Source: CAZEAC01 sp964510065
GTDB taxonomy: Bacteria; Bdellovibrionota_C; UBA2361; CAIXSY01
NCBI GenBank assembly: GCA_964510065.1
Contig: CAZEAC010000005.1
Coordinates: 1 to 64,000 of the forward strand
Direction: 5' to 3'
Length of the DNA: 64,000 bases
The notes under the pieces were generated by a model. The model was not told where the DNA came from, did not search any database, and saw only the letters and a program-made list of their open reading frames with translations. A program made the translations under genes and the position numbers. Below, one piece after another: positions 16,458-25,815 of this stretch (positions within the stretch are counted from its first letter, which is position 1; every line of letters begins with the position of its first letter).

Positions 16458-17807
16458 ATGGCACAGTCAAAAAGTTCCTCGTCTAGCGAAGCATTTCCCG
16501 AAATTTCAAAAATACAGTACGAAGGACCGGAAACCGACAATCCGTTGGCGTTTCGCTATTATAACCCCGAAGAAATGATCGAAGGAAAGAAGATGAAGGA
16601 TCATCTTCGATTCTCTGTGGTTTACTGGCACACCATGCGGAATACGCTTTCCGATCCTTTTGGCGTGGGTACGGCGCTTAGACCATGGGATGATGGATCA
16701 AACTCGGTCGAGAATGCGATTTCACGCGCGCGCGTTGCGTTCGAAATTTGCAAAAAGCTTCAGGCGCCGTTTTATGCCTTTCATGACCGCGATGTTGCCC
16801 CCGAAGGAGCAACGCTTAACGAGTCGAATCGAAACCTTGACCAGGTAGTGCGCGCGTTAAAAGATCTTCAAGACGAGACCGGTGTCAAACTGCTTTGGGG
16901 AACCGCTTGTTTGTTCGTGCACCCGCGGTACATGCATGGTGCGGCGACTACATGTAACTTAGACGTGTATGCATACGCTGCTGCACAGGTACGAAAAGCG
17001 ATTGAAGTTACCCATGAATTAGGTGGGGCAGGGTATGTATTCTGGGGCGGCCGTGAAGGGTACTCAAGCCTCTTAAACACCGACATGAAGCGCGAGATTG
17101 ATCATCTTGGGGCGTTTCTACACATGGCCGTTGAATATAAGAAGCAGATTGGCTTTAAAGGGCCGTTTTATATCGAGCCTAAGCCCAAGGAGCCGACGAC
17201 GCATCAGTATGATTCTGACGCTGCAGCGTGCTTGAACTTCTTGCGACAGTACAATTTGCTTCCGCATTTTAAACTCAATATTGAGAATAATCATGCCACC
17301 TTGGCCGGACACACCTTCCAGCATGAGCTTGAAGTTGCGGCGGCGGCCGGTGCTCTGGGAAGTATTGATGCCAATACTGGAGATCCGATGCTTGGTTGGG
17401 ACACTGACGAGTTCCCTTACGATGTGATGCAGACATCTTTGGCTATGCTCACAGTGTTGAACATGGGTGGGTTTACCACCGGTGGCGTAAACTTTGATGC
17501 GAAAGTTCGTCGCGCAAGCTTCGAGCCGATTGATCTATTTCACGCGCACATTCTGGGAATGGATACCTACGCGCGCGCTCTCAAGATTGCGTCGGCCATC
17601 CGCCAGGATGGAAAGCTTAGCAAAATTGTAAAGGAGCGCTACAAGAGCTGGGATAGTGAGCTTGGAAAAACTATTGAAAGCGGAAAGGCTTCGCTGACCG
17701 CGCTTGAGCAGCATGTTGTTCACGCGGAAGCGAAGGGTGCACTTATCCCGAACGTAAGCGGAGGTCAGGAGCGCATTCAGAGCTTAATTAACTCTTACTT
17801 GAAGTAA
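16458..17807 (+). CDS. xylA: Xylose isomerase
   Basis: A 449-residue TIM-barrel enzyme that converts D-xylose to D-xylulose (and glucose to fructose) with two divalent metals. Family motifs are intact: VFWGGREGY, then YIEPKPKEPTTHQYD, FKLNIENNHATLAGH, and SIDANTGDPMLGWDTDEFP, which contribute the metal-binding Glu, His and Asp residues. The length suits the class II (long) isomerases. The ribosome site is GGAG, about 9 bases before the ATG. No xylulokinase, xylose transporter or xylR-type regulator is adjacent; the only sugar-kinase-family gene in the window is glpK, about 36 kb away. The enzyme may therefore act in an unlinked pathway. Confidence 0.95.
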   Translation: MAQSKSSSSSEAFPEISKIQYEGPETDNPLAFRYYNPEEMIEGKKMKDHLRFSVVYWHTMRNTLSDPFGVGTALRPWDDGSNSVENAISRARVAFEICKKLQAPFYAFHDRDVAPEGATLNESNRNLDQVVRALKDLQDETGVKLLWGTACLFVHPRYMHGAATTCNLDVYAYAAAQVRKAIEVTHELGGAGYVFWGGREGYSSLLNTDMKREIDHLGAFLHMAVEYKKQIGFKGPFYIEPKPKEPTTHQYDSDAAACLNFLRQYNLLPHFKLNIENNHATLAGHTFQHELEVAAAAGALGSIDANTGDPMLGWDTDEFPYDVMQTSLAMLTVLNMGGFTTGGVNFDAKVRRASFEPIDLFHAHILGMDTYARALKIASAIRQDGKLSKIVKERYKSWDSELGKTIESGKASLTALEQHVVHAEAKGALIPNVSGGQERIQSLINSYLK

Positions 17808-17820
17808 AATTGTAAAGCTC

Positions 17821-18462
17821 GTGAGATTCTCCCAAAATTGTAGGGAGTGCCAAGGGCTTCTCTTGGCCGAGAAGCCCGCGGGTATTGCCACGCATTCAGT
17901 TGGTGACGGTCAGCCCGGCTTTGTTGAGCTTCTTCAACAAGAGCTAGGGAGAAAGCTTCGCGTGTGCCATCGCCTCGATAAAGAGACGAGCGGAGCAATT
18001 GTCCTTGCCCTGGATGACGATTCGGCTGGAGCGCTCTGTGCGCTTTTCGAGGCGCGTGAGGTTCAAAAGTCGTACCTTTTTGTCTCTGATCGCGCGCTTC
18101 CACCTGATCGAGAGTTCACTGTTCGATCGCATATCCAGAAACGGCGTGGACGTTTTGTGTCGTGGTTAAAGCATGAAGATTTGAATTCAGAGACTACTAT
18201 TGCTTTCCACGAAAAGCGGGGTAAGTACTCGCTTTGGTACGCAAATCCGCGCACCGGAAAGCCTCATCAAATACGACTTCATGCTTGGAACATGGGAATT
18301 CCGATACTGGGCGACAGCAGCCATGCTGGAACGCGCTTTGAAAGGCTAATGCTGCACGCTGAGAAGATTACGTTTCTTTGGAAGGGCGAAATGTTGACGC
18401 ATCGAGTAGAGGCGAGTGAGCTGCTTGAAAAATGGAATAAATTCCAGCGAAATGGCTTCTAG
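17821..18462 (+). CDS. RluA-family pseudouridine synthase
   Basis: A 213-residue enzyme that isomerises uridine to pseudouridine in RNA. The catalytic aspartate lies in CHRLDKETSGAIVLA, and a C-terminal GKPHQIRLHAWNMGIPILGD matches the RluA/RluC/RluD group. There is no S4 domain, so it is a short, catalytic-core-only member, and the target RNA (rRNA or tRNA) cannot be predicted. The start is GTG at 17821, 13 bp after the xylA stop, which suggests co-transcription. Its stop codon (18460-18462) lies within the first arm of the inverted repeat that opens at 18459. Confidence 0.8.
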   Translation: MRFSQNCRECQGLLLAEKPAGIATHSVGDGQPGFVELLQQELGRKLRVCHRLDKETSGAIVLALDDDSAGALCALFEAREVQKSYLFVSDRALPPDREFTVRSHIQKRRGRFVSWLKHEDLNSETTIAFHEKRGKYSLWYANPRTGKPHQIRLHAWNMGIPILGDSSHAGTRFERLMLHAEKITFLWKGEMLTHRVEASELLEKWNKFQRNGF

Positions 18463-18733
18463 AAGTGGTTTCAAAGATACCTCTACTACCGAGCGTCTAT
18501 TTGGGCAATCAGCCTCGTTGCGAGTGCTCGCTCTGTCGGCTTCCTCGCATCTCACCCGACTAGTACGCCGTAACCGAGATCTCTTACTTTCTTTGCTCTG
18601 TGTCTCTGTGGTTTATTTTTCTTTATAAAAACCACAGAGGCTCAGAGGACACCGAGACAGGGAAAAGTGAGAAGATTTCGTTAACAGAGTACTAGGCGCC
18701 CTCGCGACGGGGTATTTTTGAAACCACTTCTAG
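18459..18733. repeat. Palindrome-bounded 275-bp element, family member A
   Basis: A 23-base arm at 18459-18481 (starting CTAGAAGTGGTTTCAAA) recurs in reverse complement at 18711-18733 with one mismatch. Inside are a core segment at 18509-18531 (TCAGCCTCGTTGCGAGTGCT then CGC) and CGGCTTCCTCGCATCT at 18537-18552, both shared with the element at 31692-31869, plus the ACCACAGAG-type palindrome at 18596-18647. No open frame of note is present. The left end overlaps the stop codon of the pseudouridine synthase gene. It resembles a non-autonomous mobile element, but no target duplication was established. Confidence 0.6.
18596..18647. repeat. ACCACAGAG-type dispersed inverted repeat, copy 2
   Basis: CTCTGTGTCTCTGTGGTTT runs from 18596 and is matched by AAACCACAGAGGCTCAGAG up to 18647, with small mismatches and an AT-rich loop. 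It is the same unit as 6511-6556 and is nested within the larger element 18459-18733. Confidence 0.65.
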
Positions 18734-18768
18734 TAAAACAAGCCGTACCTTTGCTATAAGAATGGACC

Positions 18769-19668
18769 ATGATTATTAGAAGCTTCCTCTGCTTAGTACT
18801 CACGCTCGTGTTTGCGCACTCAAGTTTCGCCGATGCGGCGCTTACCAAGATAAAATGGTTTGGCCATGCGGCGTTTGAAATAACAACACCCAAAGGTGCT
18901 GTGATCGCGATCGATCCTTGGCTATCAAATCCGAGAAATCCGTTGGCCATGCAAGGAAAGGATCCTCTGGTGGAGATAACAAAGCTTGATTATATCTTAG
19001 TGACACACGGGCACTTCGATCATGTCGGGGATTCGGTAGCGATCGCAAAAAAGACCGGAGCGAGACTGATCTCCAATTTCGAGCTTGGGACTAATATGGT
19101 TCGTGTACTTGGATTTCCCGAGTCCCAGGTTGGCTTCGACACCTTGATGAATAGTGGAGGCGAAATAAGCCTTGCGAATGGTGAAGTCAAAATAGCGATG
19201 ACGCAAGCAGTTCATTCTAGTGGTATTGAACCGCCAGCAAAAGGCGACGTGAAGCCCGGGCTCGTCTTTGGCGGGAATGCGAACGGCTTTATCTTGCAGA
19301 TTCTGAACGGCCCGACAATCTATCATACGGGCGATACAGATTATTTTAGTGATATGCAGCTTCTTAAGCGTTACGGGATTGATCTCATCCTTGTAAATGC
19401 AGGTGGACATTTTGGAATGGAGCCCGAAATGGCGGTAGAAGCGGTTAAGGCGGTGCGCGCAAAGATAGCTATCCCGATGCATTTTGGAACTTTTCCAATT
19501 TTAGCGTCGGACCTAAGCGGATTCGCGGCAGCGCTAAAAAAATATGGAATTCGTTACAAAGAAATGAAACCCGGGGAAACTATTTTAATGGAGGGCCGCT
19601 CAATTGCTGGAGAGCCAGAGTCCGCGCAGAAGAAATCGGCCTCAAGGTCTTTTAAGAGGCACCGCTGA
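18769..19668 (+). CDS. Exported metallo-beta-lactamase-fold hydrolase, UlaG/UPF0173-like
   Basis: A 299-residue protein with a clear signal peptide (MIIRSFLCLVLTLVFAHSSF then ADA). The mature part begins KIKWFGHAAFEI, typical of the UlaG/YtkL group, and carries the metal-binding motif THGHFDHVGD, a later HTGDTDYF and a final IPMHFGTFP. These supply the His and Asp residues that bind two metal ions in MBL-fold hydrolases. The family contains cytoplasmic enzymes mostly, so an exported member is a little unusual. The substrate is unknown. The C-terminal tail is basic and overlaps the convergent DHH-like gene by 27 bp. Confidence 0.8.
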   Translation: MIIRSFLCLVLTLVFAHSSFADAALTKIKWFGHAAFEITTPKGAVIAIDPWLSNPRNPLAMQGKDPLVEITKLDYILVTHGHFDHVGDSVAIAKKTGARLISNFELGTNMVRVLGFPESQVGFDTLMNSGGEISLANGEVKIAMTQAVHSSGIEPPAKGDVKPGLVFGGNANGFILQILNGPTIYHTGDTDYFSDMQLLKRYGIDLILVNAGGHFGMEPEMAVEAVKAVRAKIAIPMHFGTFPILASDLSGFAAALKKYGIRYKEMKPGETILMEGRSIAGEPESAQKKSASRSFKRHR

Positions 19669-20859
19669 GAGTGGCGCTTCAAAGTAGTGTTCCACATTCG
19701 GTAACTGCTCGGCACGGAACATGAGGCCATTTGCGTGGGCTCGCGTAAAATGACTGTCCGCCGCGATCCGATCAAAAAGTCTTGACGCATGACCCCAATT
19801 CTGTTGCCGCGGAACCATATACGCCACAGTGGTTTCATGCGTGTGAGCGTCTTCATGAACAGTTCTTACAAGAGTAAAAGCATTTCGACTTATATGCTCC
19901 GCTTCTGCAAGCTCGCGCATCGCCGTCTTTGCAAAGGTGTGGTAGAAGGTCGCCGAGGTTAGCCGCCCGCCAAGTTTTCCGATTGTTGATTCAGGACCAA
20001 CAAAGTGACGCTTGTAGAAGTTTTCAAGATCGATTACCAGGTGGTTTGCTTCGGCCTTGGGACTGTTCAATTGCACCTTAAAATCCTTCAGCACCTCTTT
20101 AAAAGCTGTAACGTATGTTGTGATCTGTTGGTCGCGCTCAATTAACTGGTCGAGCTGAAAACCGCGCTCAATACCAATCATCCAGAGCGTAAAAATCCGA
20201 TTCTGGAGATTCGGAAACGCAGTCATCAAGAACCGTGCGGTTTCGCCGATGAACGCTTTCGCAGTGTTTTCGCGAACTAAGTCGCGAACTTCTTGCGTGT
20301 CGCCGATGAGCGCGTTTTTACATGATGGCGAGTCAGAGAGAACGGCCGCCAACTGAATTGGATGCCATAGCTGTTTTCCTGTGGCGAGACCAAGTGCTTG
20401 ATTGATGATTCCTAGATCCCTTGCCGTAGTGCTTGACCTTGGAGGATTACCATCGCGAATCAGTGCGGCGGTAACAAAAGCATCAACATCTGGTGGCCCT
20501 GCGAGAACAAGTGCCGTGCGTTTAAGAGGATCTCCCCGTGGAGGAACAAGAAGCGCGCACGCAGGTGCCGAAGCCCTATTTGAGACCTTGGCAACAAAGC
20601 GCTCTGGCGAGGCTGAGAATGCCTGTTTGATAGCGGCCATTTTCTGCTCGTAGCTATGTGGGTTTTCGGCATGATGATCCAAGAAGATTACCTTTGCTGT
20701 GGTGTCTCTCGCTAATTGAACACATAACTTGACGATTTCGCTGGTAGGAAATGTATCGGCGACCACTACCTGTTGTATGCGATTCTCTTTAACAAAGCGT
20801 AAAATTTTAGCCGTCTCTTCGGGTTTAAGTTGATTGGGCCCGGAGAAGAAATGAGCCAT
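19642..20859 (-). CDS. DHH phosphoesterase-like protein, N-terminal motif not evident
   Basis: About 405 residues from the ATG at 20859, which has a ribosome site (AAGGAAA) at good spacing; an upstream in-frame ATG at 20991 would add 44 low-complexity residues. QQVVVADTFP followed by KVIFLDHHAENP matches motifs II and III of DHH-family phosphoesterases (RecJ, NrnA and exopolyphosphatase relatives). PPDVDAFVTAALI may stand at the motif IV position. The usual N-terminal motif I (DxDxxG/DxDAxGS) cannot be found in either start form. The long C-terminal part is not recognised. It lies 256 bp downstream of spoVR on the same strand. The function is uncertain, possibly nucleotide or short-RNA turnover. 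Confidence 0.45.
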   Translation of the reverse strand: MAHFFSGPNQLKPEETAKILRFVKENRIQQVVVADTFPTSEIVKLCVQLARDTTAKVIFLDHHAENPHSYEQKMAAIKQAFSASPERFVAKVSNRASAPACALLVPPRGDPLKRTALVLAGPPDVDAFVTAALIRDGNPPRSSTTARDLGIINQALGLATGKQLWHPIQLAAVLSDSPSCKNALIGDTQEVRDLVRENTAKAFIGETARFLMTAFPNLQNRIFTLWMIGIERGFQLDQLIERDQQITTYVTAFKEVLKDFKVQLNSPKAEANHLVIDLENFYKRHFVGPESTIGKLGGRLTSATFYHTFAKTAMRELAEAEHISRNAFTLVRTVHEDAHTHETTVAYMVPRQQNWGHASRLFDRIAADSHFTRAHANGLMFRAEQLPNVEHYFEAPLSAVPLKRP

Positions 20860-21115
20860 GAAATTTCCTTCGACATAGGGCTCAAGTTTGTCAGATTGAA
20901 GATTTGGGGCGGAGGCAACTCTGGAACTGGTGTTTGTCGACGGCCTTGGCTGGATCGTTGCTGCAGCTGGCAATAAATGTTTGTCAGGCATGGCGAATAA
21001 ACTTCCAACGTTCAGAAAAGGTTATGCGCAAGGGCTTGAAATGTGTGTGGTTTAGTAGAACGAAGGTACTAGTTCGCTCGCCGAGGCTTTGGCAGGCTGC
21101 TGTGAGAAGTCCGAG

Positions 21116-22576
21116 CTAAGGTCTCTCAATCTTTAAGCTCTCTCCTACCAGCTTAAGGATAGAGCGTTTTCCGTTAACGATAGTCTCAAGAACGACATCG
21201 CGCTCCCAGAGCTCCTTAATATGCTTCAGTGTTCGTTCGGCATACTCAAGAAGCAGATCGCGGCCATCGTGCGAATGTTTAAGATAGAGCGTGTGGTTTC
21301 GTCCGAAATCAGCGTCTTCTACCTTGATTACTGGAATTGAACCAGATCCCGTTCCAGCAATCAGCGACTCTTTCACCTCCTGCCAGTTCTCGTCGTCAGA
21401 CACTTTGGTGATAACACGCTCCTTACCTCGTTTTTCATGTTGAAAAAGCTCAAGCTCGCGCATGATATCAACAGTTAAAAAGCGACGGAGAAAGGCGCTG
21501 TCACGATCAGTTTCTCGCACCTCAAAGATCTTTTTGCGTCCCGGAGTGTCATTTTCATCCATCGAGTCGAGATCGGCTTTTTCATCTTTGGTAAATTCGC
21601 GCCCTGTCTCGCCGGCGTTCCAACGTCGCTCGATATCATGCCAGATTACGAATCCTAAATGATACGGGTTTATTCCTCCAGGGTGCGGGCGAAGTACCTG
21701 ATTGTGTTTCACCAGAAACTCGAGATAGAGGCCCTGTTCGAGGCCAAGCTTATTCATTATTTTATAATGCCAATAGCTTGCCCAGCCTTCGTTCATGATT
21801 TTTGTTTCCATCTGCGGGATGAAGTATTTTGCCTCGGCTTCGACGATGCGAAGAAGGTCCTTCTTCCATTCGGGCAGATAGGGGTTGTATTCGGCAATAA
21901 AGCTTAATACATCTTCCTCGGGCTCAAGCGGTAGCTTGTTAAGCTCTGGTGCTTCATAGCCCTTTTTCGGATGAATTTCGCGATGTTTATCGTCCGGCTG
22001 CTGCGCACGCTCCCACGCGCGGCGCTGTTGGTCACTTCGAGAAAGCTTGGTAAACGCCAGATTTCTACTACAATTAAAGCTAAGCGCATGCGCCGCATCG
22101 AGAGCGCCTTCAACCTGTTCGAGACCGATAGATGGATCTTCAGTGTAGCTCGCCACGCGGTTGGCGTGATTCTTAAACATTTCTAGTGTGTACTTTGCAT
22201 CTGTCCCAGATGTAAAAGTGAAATTTGTGGCGAAGAAGTCGTTGTGACCATACACATGCGCCATAGTAAGGATCTGCAGGAGCAGAGAGTTGTCACGCAT
22301 CAAGTAGGCGAGGCAGGGGTCGGAGTTTATTACCATTTCATAAGGAAGGCCTGAGACGCCGTAGTCGTAATAGGTCTTTTGCCGCTCGAAGTTCTTGCCA
22401 TAGGACCAATGCGCATATCGTGAGGGCATTCCCGAGTAGGCCATGTAGCCAAGCATCTCATTGTGATCGCAGATCTCAAATTCTTGTGGATAGCAGTGCA
22501 GCTTATAGCGATTAACCCACTCCTGAATCTTCTCATCCCAGCGTTGAAGTTCGTTGATATCAAAGCTCATCGCCAT
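21116..22576 (-). CDS. SpoVR family protein (YcgB-like)
   Basis: A 486-residue cytoplasmic protein of the SpoVR/YcgB family. It shows the conserved block YPQEFEICDHNEMLGYMAYS, then GMPSRYAHWSYGK, then NDFFATNFTF and NEGWASYWHYKIM, with many conserved Asp, His and Glu residues. In Bacillus SpoVR affects spore cortex; in Gram-negative bacteria the homologue is a stationary-phase and stress gene of unknown biochemical role. It is the third gene of the prkA-yeaH-spoVR set, 2 bp after yeaH, so the three are almost surely one transcript. Confidence 0.92.
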   Translation of the reverse strand: MAMSFDINELQRWDEKIQEWVNRYKLHCYPQEFEICDHNEMLGYMAYSGMPSRYAHWSYGKNFERQKTYYDYGVSGLPYEMVINSDPCLAYLMRDNSLLLQILTMAHVYGHNDFFATNFTFTSGTDAKYTLEMFKNHANRVASYTEDPSIGLEQVEGALDAAHALSFNCSRNLAFTKLSRSDQQRRAWERAQQPDDKHREIHPKKGYEAPELNKLPLEPEEDVLSFIAEYNPYLPEWKKDLLRIVEAEAKYFIPQMETKIMNEGWASYWHYKIMNKLGLEQGLYLEFLVKHNQVLRPHPGGINPYHLGFVIWHDIERRWNAGETGREFTKDEKADLDSMDENDTPGRKKIFEVRETDRDSAFLRRFLTVDIMRELELFQHEKRGKERVITKVSDDENWQEVKESLIAGTGSGSIPVIKVEDADFGRNHTLYLKHSHDGRDLLLEYAERTLKHIKELWERDVVLETIVNGKRSILKLVGESLKIERP

Positions 22577-22578
22577 TC

Positions 22579-23817
22579 CTAAGGTGTTGCCGAGGTTGCA
22601 CCCTCGCTTGTGGTACTTGATTTAATCTCGGGGCGGAGTCTCTGGGACTTATCTTTAGTAAGGAAGCTCTTAAAGCCGGACCACAGATCCTCCTTCTTTT
22701 CAATTACGATCATTTGAAAGTTCTCGGCCTTAATTTGTGAGAATACCTCTAACATGCTACCACTATAGTATGCTGAGCCCGAGGGCTTAATCTCTCCGTA
22801 GCCAAATAGGTTACATACTTTGCATAGTTCATCCGCGGACTGTACCGCACGCTCATTGTCAGAGTAGAAATTATCTCCATCGGAGCAGTGGAATGCGTAG
22901 ATATTCCATAGCGAGGGGTGATAGCGATCCTCAATAATCTGTAAAGCTTTTTTGTAGCCTGAGGAGATGTAGGTTCCGCCGGATTCAACCTTGTGGAAGA
23001 ACTCCTCTTCAGTAACCTCTTTCGCTTCGGTGTGATGCGCAATGAATACCACTTCTACATTTTGATACTTCTGTTTCACAAACTGATACAGCAAGAAGTA
23101 GAAGCTGCGGGCAAGGTATTTCTTTACCGTTCCCATCGAGCCGGAGGTATCCATGATACAAAAAACCACGGCATTTGATGCCTCTTTCTCGGTGGGGACG
23201 ACATGGTAATAACGCATGTCGTCTTTATGAAAAGGGAATCGAGTCTCTTCGTTATCGAAGTCGACTCCACGCGATCCGCGTACGGCGAGCTTTCGGCGAA
23301 TTCGGTTCTTCGCTGTTTCTTTTTTGTTAAGTCTCGGACGAATTCCAGCGTGACGTAGCCCCTTTCTCTTCCTCGCATCTTCAGAAACGATCGTACGGAG
23401 AGATTTCTTCTCGAGCTCCGGAAGCTCGAGGTCATCGAACATTATGTTAATGAGCTCCTCCAGAGTAACGTCAGTCTCAACCGCGTCGATGCCTGGTTGG
23501 TCGCCACCGCCGCCCTGTCCCTGGCCGGGTCCTGGAGGGCCGGATTGCCCAACGACGTCACCTGGCTTTTGTGAGCCGTCACCTTGAGCAACGCCTGGAG
23601 TGTTTTCGCCGTAGACGAAGCGATATTCTTTAATCGAGCGGATTGGAATTTTGATTATTTTGTTCTTATTTTGCCCAATAATCGATTCCTCGGCGATAAT
23701 TTCACCGATATTGTGGCGGATAGTGTCCTTTATCTTCTCACGATGGCGAAGCCTGTCGCGTGCGCTTCTATCCGATCGTTGCGAAGTGGGCGTATATGAG
23801 CGGAATATAGTCGCCAT
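22579..23817 (-). CDS. YeaH/YhbH family protein with VWA-like domain (UPF0229)
   Basis: A 412-residue protein, close to the usual YeaH/YhbH size. The N-terminus RDRLRHREKIKDTIRHNIGE is typical, a Gly/Pro/Gln-rich linker lies near residues 85-110, and the C-terminal half contains the MIDAS-like FCIMDTSGSMG and SGGTYISSGYKKALQII of a von Willebrand A-type fold. The family accompanies PrkA kinase and SpoVR in many bacteria and is linked to nutrient stress responses. It begins 24 bp after prkA. What it binds is unknown. Confidence 0.92.
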   Translation of the reverse strand: MATIFRSYTPTSQRSDRSARDRLRHREKIKDTIRHNIGEIIAEESIIGQNKNKIIKIPIRSIKEYRFVYGENTPGVAQGDGSQKPGDVVGQSGPPGPGQGQGGGGDQPGIDAVETDVTLEELINIMFDDLELPELEKKSLRTIVSEDARKRKGLRHAGIRPRLNKKETAKNRIRRKLAVRGSRGVDFDNEETRFPFHKDDMRYYHVVPTEKEASNAVVFCIMDTSGSMGTVKKYLARSFYFLLYQFVKQKYQNVEVVFIAHHTEAKEVTEEEFFHKVESGGTYISSGYKKALQIIEDRYHPSLWNIYAFHCSDGDNFYSDNERAVQSADELCKVCNLFGYGEIKPSGSAYYSGSMLEVFSQIKAENFQMIVIEKKEDLWSGFKSFLTKDKSQRLRPEIKSSTTSEGATSATP

Positions 23818-23841
23818 ATGTGCTCACCTTTTAGAAGGAGC

Positions 23842-25815
23842 TTAATCCTTCCATAGATTGTTCGCCGCGTACTTGAGAATCGTATCGACACAGCTTGCCG
23901 GGTAACCGTTCTTGATCAGCTGCTCCACCATCCTGTCGTACTTTCGCCCTTGATCATCGTCGCGAGTTCTTGCTTTGGTGATGATTCTTGAAACATCGCG
24001 CACTGATGCCATCAGCTTCTTCTCAATTGCTTCTTTAAGCGGTTCGTAACTTTCGTAAGAAACACTTTCTCCCTTACGACCCACTGACCAGAGATATGCA
24101 ATTACCTCTTGGCGGAAGCCGTCGCTTGCCGTGCCGACGATTCCGATCTGCTCTTCGATAGATTTCATGAACCCTTCATCGGGCTCAAGCTCCTCGCCGG
24201 TGTTTCGGTCTTTTAGCCGTTTCTTGGTAACATAAGCCTCGGCATGGTCGAGATAGTTTTGGAAGAGAGATTCGGCTTGCTCCTGGTAGGAGTAGACGAA
24301 TGCTTTTGTTATCTCGCGTTCGAGTATTTCCAGGTACTCTTTGTGCAGGGTGTCTTGTAAAAATTCGAGATAGCGCTTGCGGACGTCTTCGGCGAAGTCG
24401 GCCTCTTTGACCATCTGCACGAGCGCCTCTCGAACTGAAATTGGGTGTATCGCATTGTTCTCGATATTATCAGAAAGCGCGTTGTCCAGAGCTTTCATAA
24501 TAAATCGAGTCGAAATACCGGTCATGCCTTCATTCTTGGCTTCTTCTTTGAGCTCGGCGACATCGATCTTCTTGGTTTTGCCCTTCTCGACAACCTCTTC
24601 GCCGTTATAAAGCTTCAACTTGGTCATTAAGTCACACTTGTTTGTGGGTTCGAGCCGCGAAAGAATCGCGAACATCGAAGCCACCTCAATAGTGTGAGGA
24701 GCGATATCCGCAGTAAATTGTGACTGTCGAATGATCTTTTTATAAATTTTCACCTCTTCGGTGAGACGCATGTTGTATGGCACTTTGACTGTAACGATAC
24801 GGTCAAGAATCGCCTCGTTAGTATGATCGCTCTTAAACTTCTTCCACTCTGCTTCATTTGAGTGGGCGATAATGCAGGTGTCGACATAGATCATGCCGTG
24901 ACGTCCCGGCGCAGGGATCGATTTCTCCTGGGTCGCGGTGATCATCGCATGCAGGTATTCAGTCTCGTTTTTGAATACCTCGATAAATTCCACCATGCCG
25001 CGGTTTCCGACATTCAGCGCACCAGTGAGATCAAGCACGCGCGGATCCCCTTCGGAGTAGAGGTCGAGCTTTGAGATGTCTTCGCCGCCAATAAGCACGC
25101 TGGTGTCTTGATTGTTTGGATCTACCGGCGGAACAACGCCGATGCCGCGTTTGGCTCGAATGCTAAAGTCATAGGTGCGAACTGGTACCTCTTCCCATCG
25201 ACCCTGGAATTCTTCCTTAACCCTGTAACGGCAGACGGGGCAGAGATCCCCTTCAATCTCGATACTGAGCATCTTTGAAAACTCACTTCGGAGATGTCTT
25301 GGAATGAGGTGCAGAGGTTCCTCGTTCATTGGACAGCCTTCGATAGCGTAGAAGGGCTGAAACTTCTCGAGGCCACGCTTAAGAGTTTCGACGAGAGAGC
25401 TCTTTCCGGATCCGACGGGTCCTACCAAATAAAGTACCTGACGGCTTTCTTCGCCCTTGAGCGATGCAGAATGGAAGAATCGTACAATCTGATTGAGCGT
25501 CTTCTCCATGCCGTAAAACTTTTCGGAGAAGAAGTGATAGGTTTTAAATTTTTCGCCTTTGAAAATTCTCTTCAGTCGTGGATTGTTTTCAACGTCGGTT
25601 TCGGACACTCCAGTTGTGGAGATCATCTCGAAGATGCGCTTGTGCGCGAGCTTCGCCACGTCCGGGTTATTGCGGACGATCTGCAAATATTCTAAGGCAG
25701 TACCTTTCCACATCTGTTTGGTACGTGTTTCTCTGTCTTCGCGTATTATTTTTTGAAAATCGTCCGACATTTCTTCGCCCCTGCCGTTAATTCCTACAGA
25801 ACCTTCATGTGACAT
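23842..25815 (-). CDS. prkA: PrkA family serine protein kinase/AAA+ protein (YeaG-like)
   Basis: A 657-residue protein combining an N-terminal AAA+ core with a C-terminal kinase-like PrkA domain. Walker A is LVGPVGSGKSSLVETL near residue 132, preceded by the conserved YHFFSEKFYGMEKTLNQIV. The middle of the protein carries QEKSIPAPGRHGMIYVDTCI and IIAHSNEAEWKKFK, family hallmarks. In enterics YeaG is induced by nitrogen and other starvation and works with YeaH. Two starts are possible: ATG 25815, or ATG 25770 (MSDDFQKII) after GGGGCGAAGAA; the second matches other PrkA N-termini better. It is the first gene of the three-gene set. Confidence 0.93.
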   Translation of the reverse strand: MSHEGSVGINGRGEEMSDDFQKIIREDRETRTKQMWKGTALEYLQIVRNNPDVAKLAHKRIFEMISTTGVSETDVENNPRLKRIFKGEKFKTYHFFSEKFYGMEKTLNQIVRFFHSASLKGEESRQVLYLVGPVGSGKSSLVETLKRGLEKFQPFYAIEGCPMNEEPLHLIPRHLRSEFSKMLSIEIEGDLCPVCRYRVKEEFQGRWEEVPVRTYDFSIRAKRGIGVVPPVDPNNQDTSVLIGGEDISKLDLYSEGDPRVLDLTGALNVGNRGMVEFIEVFKNETEYLHAMITATQEKSIPAPGRHGMIYVDTCIIAHSNEAEWKKFKSDHTNEAILDRIVTVKVPYNMRLTEEVKIYKKIIRQSQFTADIAPHTIEVASMFAILSRLEPTNKCDLMTKLKLYNGEEVVEKGKTKKIDVAELKEEAKNEGMTGISTRFIMKALDNALSDNIENNAIHPISVREALVQMVKEADFAEDVRKRYLEFLQDTLHKEYLEILEREITKAFVYSYQEQAESLFQNYLDHAEAYVTKKRLKDRNTGEELEPDEGFMKSIEEQIGIVGTASDGFRQEVIAYLWSVGRKGESVSYESYEPLKEAIEKKLMASVRDVSRIITKARTRDDDQGRKYDRMVEQLIKNGYPASCVDTILKYAANNLWKD

